Shown: one piece after another, positions 43,084 to 52,594 of the stretch
Numbering within the stretch: the stretch's first letter is position 1
Layout of the letters: every line of letters starts with the position of its first letter
Assembly: GCA_039725955.1 (NCBI GenBank)
Contig: CP091034.1
Span: 1,674,001-1,738,000, forward strand
Reading direction: 5' to 3'
DNA length: 64,000 bases
From: Sinorhizobium sp. B11
GTDB taxonomy: Bacteria > Pseudomonadota > Alphaproteobacteria > Rhizobiales > Rhizobiaceae
The notes under the pieces: model-generated
What the model was told of the DNA's origin: nothing
Database searches by the model: none
What the model saw: only the letters and a program-made list of their open reading frames with translations
Program-made: the position numbers and the translations under genes

Positions 43084-43176
43084 GTTGAGTCTGGCCGGGA
43101 ATGGCTCAGAGTCAACGAACGGTTAATCTCTGCGCGTTAGATTGAAATGATTGGTAATGCGTTAGAGCATGCGTGT

Positions 43177-43497
43177 ATGTGGACAAAGCATCATAAGAAG
43201 AGAAAGACAGGTCGCTTCGTCATTCCGGCCATGACGGTCGCCTTCCTCTCCTATTTCGGTTATCATTGCATTCACGGTGACTATGGTCTGCGTGCGACGG
43301 AGGCGTTCGAGCGCCAGCGTGTTGCGCGCGAGAAGGAACTGGCTGTGCTGAAGGCCAAGCGTGAGCATCTGGAGGCGCAGGTTGCGCTCTTGAGTGACGG
43401 CTCGCTGGACAAGGATATGCTCGACGAAAAGGCGCGGTATCAGCTCAACATGTCGCGCGCGGACGAGATCGTCATTTACAATCATTACCGCAATTAA
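43177..43497 (+). CDS. ftsB: Septum formation initiator, FtsB/DivIC family
   Basis: 106 residues from the ATG at 43177. A short basic cytoplasmic tail, one transmembrane helix (FVIPAMTVAFLSYFGYH), then a coiled coil (EAFERQRVAREKELAVLKAKREHLEAQV, split) and the FtsB-like DMLDEKARYQLNMSRADEIVI. It would hold the FtsQLB complex in the divisome. The gene lies between eno and pdhA as in many rhizobia. Start chosen by comparison with the family; an earlier ATG at 43147 adds ten residues. Confidence 0.88.
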   Translation: MWTKHHKKRKTGRFVIPAMTVAFLSYFGYHCIHGDYGLRATEAFERQRVAREKELAVLKAKREHLEAQVALLSDGSLDKDMLDEKARYQLNMSRADEIVIYNHYRN

Positions 43498-43513
43498 CCG
43501 AATTTAGGTTAAT
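43493..43513 (+). promoter_or_regulatory. 7-bp-arm palindrome upstream of pdhA
   Basis: ATTAACC (43493-43499), seven bases, GGTTAAT (43507-43513). It overlaps the ftsB stop codon and lies 130 bases before pdhA. It has the geometry of a repressor site; the protein is unknown. Confidence 0.4.
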
Positions 43514-43593
43514 CTGAAATTCCTGTTATTTATCAATAATTTAACGGCGAATATGAGCCATGCAATTATGGCATTGCTGTGGTCGTTTTTCTT

Positions 43594-43635
43594 CCCTATG
43601 GTACGCGCCACCTGAGAACCGATAAACCCATAGGG
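43594..43635 (+). promoter_or_regulatory. Possible RNA stem at the pdhA ribosome-binding site
   Basis: CCCTATGG at 43594-43601 and CCATAGGG at 43628-43635 are perfect complements; the right arm runs into the GGGAGGG ribosome site of pdhA (43633-43639). If both are in the transcript they would pair and partly hide the site. Confidence 0.35.
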
Positions 43636-43643
43636 AGGGTTGA

Positions 43644-44690
43644 ATGGCGTTGCGCAAAACCGCGACCGTTTCCAGCCGCAAAAATAGTGCGAAGTCTGCA
43701 GCCAAGGCATCGAATGGCGGCCCTGTCGCCGATTTCGATCGCGATGAAGAGCTGAAGGCCTATCGCGAGATGCTGCTCATCCGCCGTTTCGAAGAAAAGG
43801 CGGGCCAGCTTTACGGCATGGGCTTCATCGGTGGTTTCTGTCACCTTTACATCGGCCAGGAAGCTGTCGTCGTCGGTATGCAGATGGCGCAGAAGGAAGG
43901 CGATCAGGTCATCACCGCCTATCGCGACCACGGTCATATGCTGGCTACCGGCATGGAAGCCCGGGGCGTCATGGCGGAGCTGACCGGCCGTCGTAACGGC
44001 TATTCCCACGGGAAGGGCGGTTCGATGCACATGTTCTCCAAGGAGAAGCATTTCTACGGCGGCCACGGCATAGTCGGTGCCCAGGTTTCGCTCGGAACCG
44101 GCCTTGCCTTCGCAAACCGCTATCGCGGCAATGACAGCGTCTCGATCGCCTATTTCGGCGACGGCGCGGCCAATCAGGGCCAGGTCTATGAGAGCTTCAA
44201 TATGGCTGCTCTCTGGAAGCTGCCGATCATCTATATCGTCGAGAACAACCGCTACGCCATGGGCACCTCGACGGCGCGTGCTACCGCGCAGTCGAACTAT
44301 TCGCTCCGTGGTTCCGGCTTCGGCATTCCAGGCATTCAGGTCGACGGCATGGATGTTCGCGCCGTCAAGGCTGCTGCCGATGAGGCGCTCGAGCACTGCC
44401 GTTCCGGCAAAGGTCCGATCATTCTTGAAATGCTGACCTATCGCTATCGCGGTCACTCCATGTCCGATCCGGCGAAGTATCGTACCAAGGAAGAAGTGCA
44501 GAAGATGCGCTCCGAGCAGGACCCGATCGAGCAGGTTCGCCTGCGCGTGATGGAAAAGGGCTGGGCGACCGAAGACGATCTGAAGGCGATCGACAAGGAA
44601 GTCCGCGATATCGTTGCCGACAGCGCCGATTTCGCCCAGGCCGATCCGGAGCCGGATGCATCCGAGCTCTATACCGACATTCTGCTCTAA
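43644..44690 (+). CDS. pdhA: Pyruvate dehydrogenase E1 component, alpha subunit
   Basis: 348 residues. YREMLLIRRFEEKAGQLYGMG is the E1 alpha start; GGSMHMFSKEKHFYGGHGIVGAQV and GDGAANQGQVYESFNMAALWKLP (split) give the thiamine-diphosphate motif. RYRGHSMSDPAKYRTKEEV carries the usual phosphorylation-loop-like segment. With PdhB it decarboxylates pyruvate and transfers acetyl to E2. The first gene of the pdh unit, 15 bases before pdhB. Confidence 0.96.
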   Translation: MALRKTATVSSRKNSAKSAAKASNGGPVADFDRDEELKAYREMLLIRRFEEKAGQLYGMGFIGGFCHLYIGQEAVVVGMQMAQKEGDQVITAYRDHGHMLATGMEARGVMAELTGRRNGYSHGKGGSMHMFSKEKHFYGGHGIVGAQVSLGTGLAFANRYRGNDSVSIAYFGDGAANQGQVYESFNMAALWKLPIIYIVENNRYAMGTSTARATAQSNYSLRGSGFGIPGIQVDGMDVRAVKAAADEALEHCRSGKGPIILEMLTYRYRGHSMSDPAKYRTKEEVQKMRSEQDPIEQVRLRVMEKGWATEDDLKAIDKEVRDIVADSADFAQADPEPDASELYTDILL

Positions 44691-44705
44691 TCGGGGAGGG
44701 AACCC

Positions 44706-46103
<1,398 letters not shown>

Positions 46104-46118
46104 GGAGAGGGCCTTTCG

Positions 46119-47468
46119 ATGCCGATCAATATCACGATGCCCGCCCTCTCTCCGACCATGGAAGAAGGCAATCTGGCCAAGTGGCTGGTCAAGGAAGGCG
46201 ATAAGGTCAAGTCCGGCGATGTGATCGCCGAGATTGAAACCGACAAGGCGACGATGGAAGTCGAAGCCGTTGACGAAGGAACGGTCGCCAAGATCGTCGT
46301 CGCGGCCGGCACCGAAGGCGTGAAGGTCAATGCCCTGATCGCTGTTCTCGCCGCTGATGGCGAAGATGTCGCCGCTGCTGCAAGCGGCGCCGGCTCTGCC
46401 GCTCCGGCACCGAAGGCTGCCGCCGCTCCGGCTCAGGCCGAAACAAAGGCTGAGGCCGCACCTGCTCCGACCCCGGCGGCGCCGGCTGCTGCCCCGGCGC
46501 CGGCTGCAGTCTCTTCGAACGGCGCACGCACCTTCTCCTCTCCGCTGGCCCGCCGCCTTGCGAAGGAAGCCGGTATCGATATTTCCGCCGTTGCCGGCAC
46601 CGGTCCGCATGGCCGTGTCGTCAAGAGTGATATCGAGGCTGCCGCTGCAGGTGGTGGCGCCAAGGCGGCCCCGGCTACTGCTGCAGCTGCCCCGCAGGCT
46701 GCTGCTCCGGCCGCTGCCGCTCCGAAGGGCGCTTCGGACGAAGCCGTGCTCAAGCTCTTCGAACAAGGCTCCTACGAGCTCGTACCGCATGACGGCATGC
46801 GCAAGACGATCGCCCGCCGTCTCGTTGAATCCAAGCAGACCGTTCCGCACTTCTACGTTTCGGTCGATTGCGAACTCGACGCGCTGATGGCGCTGCGTGC
46901 GCAGCTGAATGACGCCGCTCCGCGCAAGGACAGCGCGCCGGCCTACAAGATCTCGGTCAACGACATGGTCATCAAGGCCCTGGCGCTTGCACTGCGCGAC
47001 GTTCCGGATGCCAACGTCTCCTGGACCGAAAACGCCATGGTCAAGCACAAGCATGCCGATGTCGGCGTCGCTGTCTCGATCCCCGGCGGTCTGATCACCC
47101 CGATCGTCCGCAAGGCCGAAGAGAAGACGCTCTCGACCATCTCGAACGAGATGCGCGATCTCGGCAAGCGTGCCAAGGACCGCAAGCTGAAGCCCGAGGA
47201 GTATCAGGGCGGCACGACCTCGGTCTCCAACATGGGCATGATGGGCGTGAAGAATTTCGCAGCCGTCATCAACCCGCCGCATGCGACGATCCTCGCAGTC
47301 GGCGCGGGCGAGCAGCGTGTCATCGTCAAGAACGGCGAAATGGCGATTGCAACGGTCATGACCGTCACGCTCTCGACTGACCATCGCTGCGTCGATGGTG
47401 CTCTCGGCGCCGAGCTGCTTCAGGCTTTCAAGGGCTACATCGAAAATCCGATGGGCATGTTGGTCTAA
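46119..47468 (+). CDS. pdhC: Pyruvate dehydrogenase E2 (dihydrolipoamide acetyltransferase)
   Basis: 449 residues. One lipoyl domain (Lys in EIETDKATMEVEAVDE, about residue 44), an Ala/Pro linker, a peripheral-subunit-binding domain (SSPLARRLAKEAGIDISAVAG and GRVVKSDIEA, about 140-175), a second linker and the catalytic domain ending with STDHRCVDGALGAELL, whose His and Asp are the active site. It is the core that makes acetyl-CoA. The lipoyl domain is nearly identical to that of PdhB, so recent exchange or strong selection is likely. Confidence 0.95.
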   Translation: MPINITMPALSPTMEEGNLAKWLVKEGDKVKSGDVIAEIETDKATMEVEAVDEGTVAKIVVAAGTEGVKVNALIAVLAADGEDVAAAASGAGSAAPAPKAAAAPAQAETKAEAAPAPTPAAPAAAPAPAAVSSNGARTFSSPLARRLAKEAGIDISAVAGTGPHGRVVKSDIEAAAAGGGAKAAPATAAAAPQAAAPAAAAPKGASDEAVLKLFEQGSYELVPHDGMRKTIARRLVESKQTVPHFYVSVDCELDALMALRAQLNDAAPRKDSAPAYKISVNDMVIKALALALRDVPDANVSWTENAMVKHKHADVGVAVSIPGGLITPIVRKAEEKTLSTISNEMRDLGKRAKDRKLKPEEYQGGTTSVSNMGMMGVKNFAAVINPPHATILAVGAGEQRVIVKNGEMAIATVMTVTLSTDHRCVDGALGAELLQAFKGYIENPMGMLV

Positions 47469-47489
47469 GCAGGACGCGGGAGGGCGGAC

Positions 47490-48131
47490 ATGACGAAGAC
47501 TGTTCTTTGCTATGGTGACTCGCTGACCTGGGGCTATGATGCCGACACGATCGGTCGTCATGCCTATGAGAACCTCTGGCCGAGCGTGCTTCAGGCTACG
47601 CTCGGAAGCGAGGCTCGCGTCATCGCGGAAGGCCTGAACGGCCGCACCACCGCCTTTGACGACCATCTTGCCGATTGCGATCGCAACGGCGCACGCGTTC
47701 TGCCGACCATCCTGCAGACGCATGCGCCGCTCGATCTCGTCATCCTGCTGCTCGGCACCAACGACATGAAGCCGGTTGTCGCCGGCTCGGCCTTTGCCGC
47801 ATGCCAGGGCATCGGCCGTCTGGTGCGGCTGATCCGCAATCATGCCTGGCCCTTCGAATTCGACGGGCCGGAGATCCTGATCGTGGCGCCGCCGGCGATC
47901 TGCGAGACGGGCAATGTGCCCTTCGCGGCATCCTTCCCCGGCGGTATCGAGGAATCGGCAAAGCTTCCGACGCTTTACCGTGACCTTGCCGATGAACTCG
48001 GCTGTGGCTTCTTCGACGGCAATTCCGTTGCCAGGACCACGCCGCTCGACGGCATTCACCTCGATGCAGAAAATACACGCGCGCTCGGTCGGGGCCTGGA
48101 ACCCATCGTGCGGGTGATGCTGGGGCTCTGA
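47490..48131 (+). CDS. SGNH/GDSL-family hydrolase (aryl esterase/acyltransferase type)
   Basis: 213 residues. CYGDSLTWGYD has the nucleophile Ser, GLNGRTT the Gly block, LLLGTNDMK the Asn, and DGIHLDAENTRALG the Asp-His dyad. The pattern GDSLTWG...NGRTT is that of the octameric aryl esterase / acyltransferase group. No signal peptide, so cytoplasmic. It lies between pdhC and lpdA, 21 bases after pdhC, and is probably cotranscribed; its natural substrate is unknown. Confidence 0.85.
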   Translation: MTKTVLCYGDSLTWGYDADTIGRHAYENLWPSVLQATLGSEARVIAEGLNGRTTAFDDHLADCDRNGARVLPTILQTHAPLDLVILLLGTNDMKPVVAGSAFAACQGIGRLVRLIRNHAWPFEFDGPEILIVAPPAICETGNVPFAASFPGGIEESAKLPTLYRDLADELGCGFFDGNSVARTTPLDGIHLDAENTRALGRGLEPIVRVMLGL

Positions 48132-48133
48132 CA

Positions 48134-48712
48134 GTGGCCGCCTTCCTCGCCCTCCGAGAGGCGTCCCGCCGGGATGCCTCGGAACTGGCGATCCTGGCGG
48201 ATATCGCGTCTCACGGTTTTGCCTCATGGCTCTGGTTTGCCGATGTTGCCAGCGGCATGAGCGATACGCCGCTCGAGCGGGGCCGGTTGAAGATGAGCGA
48301 TGAAGCGCTCGGGGGCTGGAAGAACGCCATCATTGGCGAGGCCTATGACGAGATCGCCGGAATGGCGATCGGCTATGAAGTGGATGAAGGCATACGCGAT
48401 CTCGAAGCCCGGCATCCGGCCTTGGAGCCGATGCTGGCGATGCAGAGATCGGTGATCGGACATTGGTTCATTGGCAGTCTCGCGGTCTATCGCCATATGC
48501 GCGGTATCGGCATCGGCAAGAGGCTGCTGGAAGATCAGCTCGCAAGGGCAGATCGGCTGTCGGTCAGCCTGATCACGTCGGATAGTAACGAAGCGGCTCT
48601 GTCGCTTTACGGAAGAAACGGATTTTCGGAAGCGGCGCGTATGAATGCCGTGCCGCTCTTCGATAACAGCAAGAAGCACGCATGGGTTTTGATGACCCGC
48701 GCGGGAGCGTAA
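48134..48712 (+). CDS. GNAT family N-acetyltransferase
   Basis: 192 residues from a GTG two bases after the SGNH gene. LREASRRDASELAILAD begins the GNAT fold and SLAVYRHMRGIGIGKRLLEDQL contains the acetyl-CoA pyrophosphate loop (RxxGIG). SLYGRNGFSEAARMNAVP is the usual final block. Substrate unknown. It lies within the pdh cluster between E2 and E3 and would have ready access to its donor, acetyl-CoA. Confidence 0.85.
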   Translation: MAAFLALREASRRDASELAILADIASHGFASWLWFADVASGMSDTPLERGRLKMSDEALGGWKNAIIGEAYDEIAGMAIGYEVDEGIRDLEARHPALEPMLAMQRSVIGHWFIGSLAVYRHMRGIGIGKRLLEDQLARADRLSVSLITSDSNEAALSLYGRNGFSEAARMNAVPLFDNSKKHAWVLMTRAGA

Positions 48713-48728
48713 CAAAGGCAGGAAAGCA

Positions 48729-50174
48729 ATGGCTCAATCCTACGACGTCATCGTCATCGGTTCCGGTCCGGGCGGCTATATCGCCGCCATCCGCGCCGCA
48801 CAGCTCGGCCTCAAGGTCGCCTGCGTCGAGCGCGAACATTTGGCTGGTATCTGCTCAAACTGGGGCTGCATCCCGACCAAAGCGCTGCTGCGCTCCGCAG
48901 ACGTCCTTCATACCGCCCAGCATGGCAAAGACTACGGCCTCGTGCTGGAAGGCACGATCAAGCCCGATATCAAGGCGATCGTCACCCGTTCGCGCGGCAT
49001 CGCGCATCGCATGAACAACGGCGTCGGCTTCCTGTTCAAGAAGAACAAGGTCGATGTCATCTGGGGTGAAGCCAAGATCACCAAACCCGGCGAGATCGTC
49101 GTTTCAAAGACGACGAAGAAGCCGATGGAACCGATGGGTCCGGTGCCGAAGAATGCGCTGGGCGAGGGCACCTACACCGCCAAGCACATCATCGTTGCGA
49201 CCGGCGCCCGTCCGCGCGCCCTGCCGGGCATCGAGCCGGATGGCAAGCTGATCTGGACCTATTTCGAAGCAATGAAGGCTGACGAACTGCCGAAGTCCCT
49301 GCTTGTCATGGGCTCGGGCGCCATCGGCATCGAATTCGCAAGCTTCTATCGCACCATGGGTGTCGACGTTACTGTCGTCGAAATCATGAGCCAGGTCATG
49401 CCGGTCGAGGATGCGGAAATCTCCGCGCTCGCCAAGAAGCAGTTCGAACGCCAGGGCATGAAGATCCATCTCGAAGCCAAGGTGGCCAAGGTGGAGAAGG
49501 GTGCAAACTCGATCACCGCGACCATCGAGAAGAAGGACGGCACGACCGAGACGATCACCGCCGACCGCATGATCTCGGCCGTCGGCGTGCAGGCCAACGT
49601 CGAAGGCATCGGCCTGGAAGCTGTCGGCGTCAAAACCGATCGCGGCTTCATCGTCATCGATGGCTACGGCAAGACCAACGTGCCCGGCATTTACGCAATC
49701 GGTGACGTCGCCGGTGCGCCGCTTCTGGCGCATAAGGCAGAGCATGAAGGCGTCATCTGCGTCGAGAAGATCGCCGGCCTGCCGAATGTCCACCCGATGG
49801 ACAGGCAGAAGATCCCGGGCTGCACCTACTGCAATCCCCAGGTCGCCTCCGTCGGCCTGACGGAAGCCAAGGCCAAGGAGCAGGGCCGCGATGTCAGAGT
49901 CGGCCGCTTCCCCTTCAGCGCCAATGGCAAGGCCGTCGCGCTTGGCGAAGACCAGGGTCTGGTCAAGACAATCTTCGACAAGAAGACCGGTGAGCTGCTT
50001 GGCGCCCACATGGTCGGTGCCGAAGTCACCGAACTCATCCAGGGCTTCGTTGTCGCCATGAACCTGGAGACGACGGAAGAAGAACTGATGCACACGATCT
50101 TCCCGCATCCGACCATTTCGGAGACGATGAAGGAAAGCGTGCTGGATGCTTACGGCCGCGTTCTGAACGCTTGA
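48729..50174 (+). CDS. lpdA: Dihydrolipoamide dehydrogenase (E3)
   Basis: 481 residues. VIGSGPGGYIAAIRAAQLGL is the FAD motif; ICSNWGCIPTKAL holds the redox-active Cys pair; MGSGAIGIEFASFYRTMG is the NAD motif; HPHPTISETM near the end contains the base His. It reoxidises dihydrolipoyl groups. Its place after pdhC, with two inserted genes, assigns it to pyruvate dehydrogenase. A 26-residue insertion around GEIVVSKTTKKPMEPMG is common in this group. Confidence 0.96.
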   Translation: MAQSYDVIVIGSGPGGYIAAIRAAQLGLKVACVEREHLAGICSNWGCIPTKALLRSADVLHTAQHGKDYGLVLEGTIKPDIKAIVTRSRGIAHRMNNGVGFLFKKNKVDVIWGEAKITKPGEIVVSKTTKKPMEPMGPVPKNALGEGTYTAKHIIVATGARPRALPGIEPDGKLIWTYFEAMKADELPKSLLVMGSGAIGIEFASFYRTMGVDVTVVEIMSQVMPVEDAEISALAKKQFERQGMKIHLEAKVAKVEKGANSITATIEKKDGTTETITADRMISAVGVQANVEGIGLEAVGVKTDRGFIVIDGYGKTNVPGIYAIGDVAGAPLLAHKAEHEGVICVEKIAGLPNVHPMDRQKIPGCTYCNPQVASVGLTEAKAKEQGRDVRVGRFPFSANGKAVALGEDQGLVKTIFDKKTGELLGAHMVGAEVTELIQGFVVAMNLETTEEELMHTIFPHPTISETMKESVLDAYGRVLNA

Positions 50175-50199
50175 TAATTTCCTGATCTGCCCTTTATCC

Positions 50200-50221
50200 G
50201 GGGATGGAAAATTCCGTCCCC
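50200..50221 (+). promoter_or_regulatory. Hairpin after lpdA
   Basis: GGGGATGGA at 50200-50208 and TCCGTCCCC at 50213-50221 pair (one G-T). There is no T-run. It may be the 3' boundary of the pdh message or a leader structure for the next gene. Confidence 0.4.
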
Positions 50222-50252
50222 GTCAGGGTGGAAAAAACGAAAGGAAATCATC

Positions 50253-50507
50253 ATGTCTATGGGCACGCAGTCGCTTCTCATCTTTCTGCTGATCGGCCTT
50301 GTCGCGGGCTTTCTCGCAAGCCTGGTCGTTGGTGGGGGTGGGTTGATACGGTGCCTGCTCAGCGGCATCATCGGCGCGTTCGTGGGCGGTTTTCTGTTCA
50401 ATGCGCTGGGTATATCGCTGGGCATTGAAAATGCATTGGTGGTTCAGATCATCCACGCAACAGTCGGCGCCATTGTCGTGGTGCTGATCGCAAGGGCGAT
50501 AGCGTAG
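50253..50507 (+). CDS. GlsB/YeaQ/YmgE-type small membrane protein
   Basis: 84 residues, almost all hydrophobic, three helices; LIGLVAGFLASLVVGGGG and GIIGAFVGGFLFNALGI are the family blocks. Such proteins respond to stress but their role is not known. AAAGGAAA precedes the ATG. It is the first of two unlike copies in tandem. Confidence 0.85.
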   Translation: MSMGTQSLLIFLLIGLVAGFLASLVVGGGGLIRCLLSGIIGAFVGGFLFNALGISLGIENALVVQIIHATVGAIVVVLIARAIA

Positions 50508-50520
50508 GGCAAGGAATAGG

Positions 50521-50769
50521 ATGGAAGGCGTCGGCTGGATATCGGCAATCATCATCGGCGGACTTGCAGGCTGGCTTGCGGGCAAGCTGATGGAAGCGCG
50601 TTATGGCGTCTTGCTGAACATTGTCCTCGGCATCGTCGGCTCGGTCGTCGCTACCGCCATCCTGGCGCAATTCCACATTGAGGTCGCCGGTGGAAGGTTC
50701 GGCTATTTCGTAACCGGCTTCATCGGCGCCTGCCTGCTGATATTCTTCGCGCGGCTGGTTCGAAGATAA
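50521..50769 (+). CDS. GlsB/YeaQ/YmgE-type small membrane protein (second copy)
   Basis: 82 residues; IIIGGLAGWLAGKLMEARYGVLLNIVLGIVGSVVA (split) is the family pattern, closer to the E. coli YeaQ form than the first copy. Three helices and a basic C-terminus (ARLVRR). It starts 13 bases after the first copy, with AAGGAATAGG as site. Confidence 0.85.
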   Translation: MEGVGWISAIIIGGLAGWLAGKLMEARYGVLLNIVLGIVGSVVATAILAQFHIEVAGGRFGYFVTGFIGACLLIFFARLVRR

Positions 50770-50874
50770 AGTGCGAAGATCGGGCGCATCTCCTCAGATC
50801 GAAAGATTTGAATAAAGGAGCGATGCGCAATATGAGAAGCCGGGCCGCATGGGGCGGCGGAAAGTTGAACTGAC

Positions 50875-51846
50875 ATGGTCACCATTCTCGACACGATCAA
50901 TCCCGACGTAAAGCGCGTGCGGCATCCGGAAAAGGCGCATCGCCCCGATACGGAAGTCCTGCGCAAGCCGGACTGGATTCGTGTGAAGGCGCCGACTTCG
51001 AAAGGCTATGCCGAGACCCGTTCGATCGTCAAGGAGCACAAGCTCGTCACCGTCTGCGAAGAGGCAGGCTGCCCGAATATCGGCGAGTGCTGGGACAAGA
51101 AGCACGCCACCTTCATGATCATGGGCGAGATCTGTACCCGCGCCTGCGCCTTCTGCAATGTCGCCACCGGCAAGCCGAATGCGCTCGACATGGCCGAGCC
51201 TGAAAACGTCGCAAAGGCCGTCAAGCAGATGGGCCTCAGCCATGTCGTCATCACCTCTGTCGACCGTGACGATCTGGAAGACGGTGGCGCCGAGCATTTC
51301 GAAAAGGTGATCTGGGCAATCCGTGCCGCATCGCCGCTGACGACGATCGAGATCCTGACGCCAGACTTCCTGAAGAAGCCCGGTGCGCTGGAACGTGTCG
51401 TCGCCGCCAAGCCCGATGTCTTCAACCACAATATGGAAACCGTTGCCGGCAACTACCTGACGGTTCGCCCTGGCGCACGCTATTTTCATTCCATCCGCCT
51501 GCTGCAGCGCGTGAAGGAACTCGACCCCACCATGTTTACCAAGTCCGGCATCATGGTCGGGCTCGGTGAGGAACGGAACGAGGTTCTTCAGCTCATGGAT
51601 GACCTGCGCACCGCCGATGTCGATTTCCTGACGATCGGCCAGTATCTGCAGCCGACCCGCAAGCACCACAAGGTCGAAAGCTTCGTGACGCCGGAAGAGT
51701 TCAAGTCCTACGAGACGGTCGCCTACACCAAGGGCTTCCTGATGGTCGCTTCCAGTCCGCTGACCCGCTCCTCGCATCATGCCGGCGACGACTTCGCCCG
51801 CCTGAAGGCTGCACGCGAGAAGAAGCTGCTGCTGGCTGCGGAATAA
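50875..51846 (+). CDS. lipA: Lipoyl synthase
   Basis: 323 residues. Two clusters are visible: the auxiliary CEEAGCPNIGECW and the radical-SAM CTRACAFC. TFMIMGEICTRACAFCNV and SSPLTRSSHHAGDDF (final RSS-x-x-A block) confirm LipA. It inserts two sulfur atoms into octanoyl groups to make the lipoyl cofactor of PdhB and PdhC nearby. It lies 105 bases after the small membrane proteins. Confidence 0.97.
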   Translation: MVTILDTINPDVKRVRHPEKAHRPDTEVLRKPDWIRVKAPTSKGYAETRSIVKEHKLVTVCEEAGCPNIGECWDKKHATFMIMGEICTRACAFCNVATGKPNALDMAEPENVAKAVKQMGLSHVVITSVDRDDLEDGGAEHFEKVIWAIRAASPLTTIEILTPDFLKKPGALERVVAAKPDVFNHNMETVAGNYLTVRPGARYFHSIRLLQRVKELDPTMFTKSGIMVGLGEERNEVLQLMDDLRTADVDFLTIGQYLQPTRKHHKVESFVTPEEFKSYETVAYTKGFLMVASSPLTRSSHHAGDDFARLKAAREKKLLLAAE

Positions 51847-51865
51847 GCCCTTACATCTTGACTTG

Positions 51866-51902
51866 AAGAGGCCGCGGCGATTTTTTGCCGTGGTCTTTCT
51901 TT
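51866..51902 (+). terminator. Intrinsic terminator after lipA
   Basis: GGCCGCGGC at 51870-51878 pairs with GCCGTGGTC at 51887-51895 (two G-T pairs), loop GATTTTTT, followed by TTTCTTT. Confidence 0.75.
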
Positions 51903-51997
51903 GTGCGCTTCGTTGTCATCTTCAGGTCATGTGAAGCAGCTAGCCAGCACGCCGCTTTCCCGGTTGCCATCGGCAAACGGCTAGGAGGAGTGGAAGC

Positions 51998-52585
51998 ATG
52001 CAAGGGCAGGCCGACCAAACGATCAACTATGTCGATGACGTCTTTGCAGCCGCCCGGATCCGTGATGCAAGGCGCATCATGGTGATCGGCTGCTCCGGCG
52101 GTGGCAAGTCGACGCTTGCGCAGAAGCTGGCGCGTCGGTTCGAACTCACCTATCTCTCGATCGACCGCGAGATTCTCTGGCTGCCCGGCTGGGTGGAACG
52201 CAGCAAGGAAGAGCAGCGCCAGCGGATCGTCGAAAGGATCGCCGGCGAGCGCTGGATCATGGACGGCACCAATACCTCCACCTTCGATATCCGCCTGCCG
52301 CGCACCGATATCGTCATCTGGGTGCGCATGCCGCGCCTGCTCTGCGTCTGGGGTGTGGTGACGCGCTGGCTGAAGCATATCGGCCGCACACGTCCGGACA
52401 TGGCGCCGGGCTGCATAGAAAAGGTGGACTGGAAGTTTCTGGAATTCATCTGGACCTTCGAGACGAGATTTTCGCCGCGGGTGACTGCCGCCATCGCAAC
52501 TCATGGGCCGCATGTGCCGGTTTTGCAGGTGAAATCCCGCAGCCAAATGCGCGCGCTTCTTGATCTTCTCGGTGTGCCGGCTTAA
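51998..52585 (+). CDS. P-loop AAA-type/adenylate-kinase-like ATPase
   Basis: 195 residues. VIGCSGGGKSTLAQKLA is a Walker A motif, ELTYLSIDREILWLPGWVER follows, and ERWIMDGTN holds a Walker B-like end. The pattern is that of small FlaR / topology-modulation or shikimate-kinase-like proteins of unknown function. AGGAGG is nine bases before the ATG. Between lipA and the COQ10-type gene. I do not know its substrate. Confidence 0.75.
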   Translation: MQGQADQTINYVDDVFAAARIRDARRIMVIGCSGGGKSTLAQKLARRFELTYLSIDREILWLPGWVERSKEEQRQRIVERIAGERWIMDGTNTSTFDIRLPRTDIVIWVRMPRLLCVWGVVTRWLKHIGRTRPDMAPGCIEKVDWKFLEFIWTFETRFSPRVTAAIATHGPHVPVLQVKSRSQMRALLDLLGVPA

Positions 52586-52594
52586 CTGCGCTTC

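Noticed and set aside
43110..43145. TTAA-like half sites before ftsB, considered as a CtrA box
   Set aside because: Spacing is ten bases and the second half is TTAG, not the TTAA-N7-TTAA of CtrA.
46119..46350. Near-identical lipoyl domains of PdhB and PdhC considered as a recent duplication or a repeat element
   Set aside because: Both are in-frame functional domains found in this arrangement throughout rhizobia; no element boundaries or target-site repeats are present.
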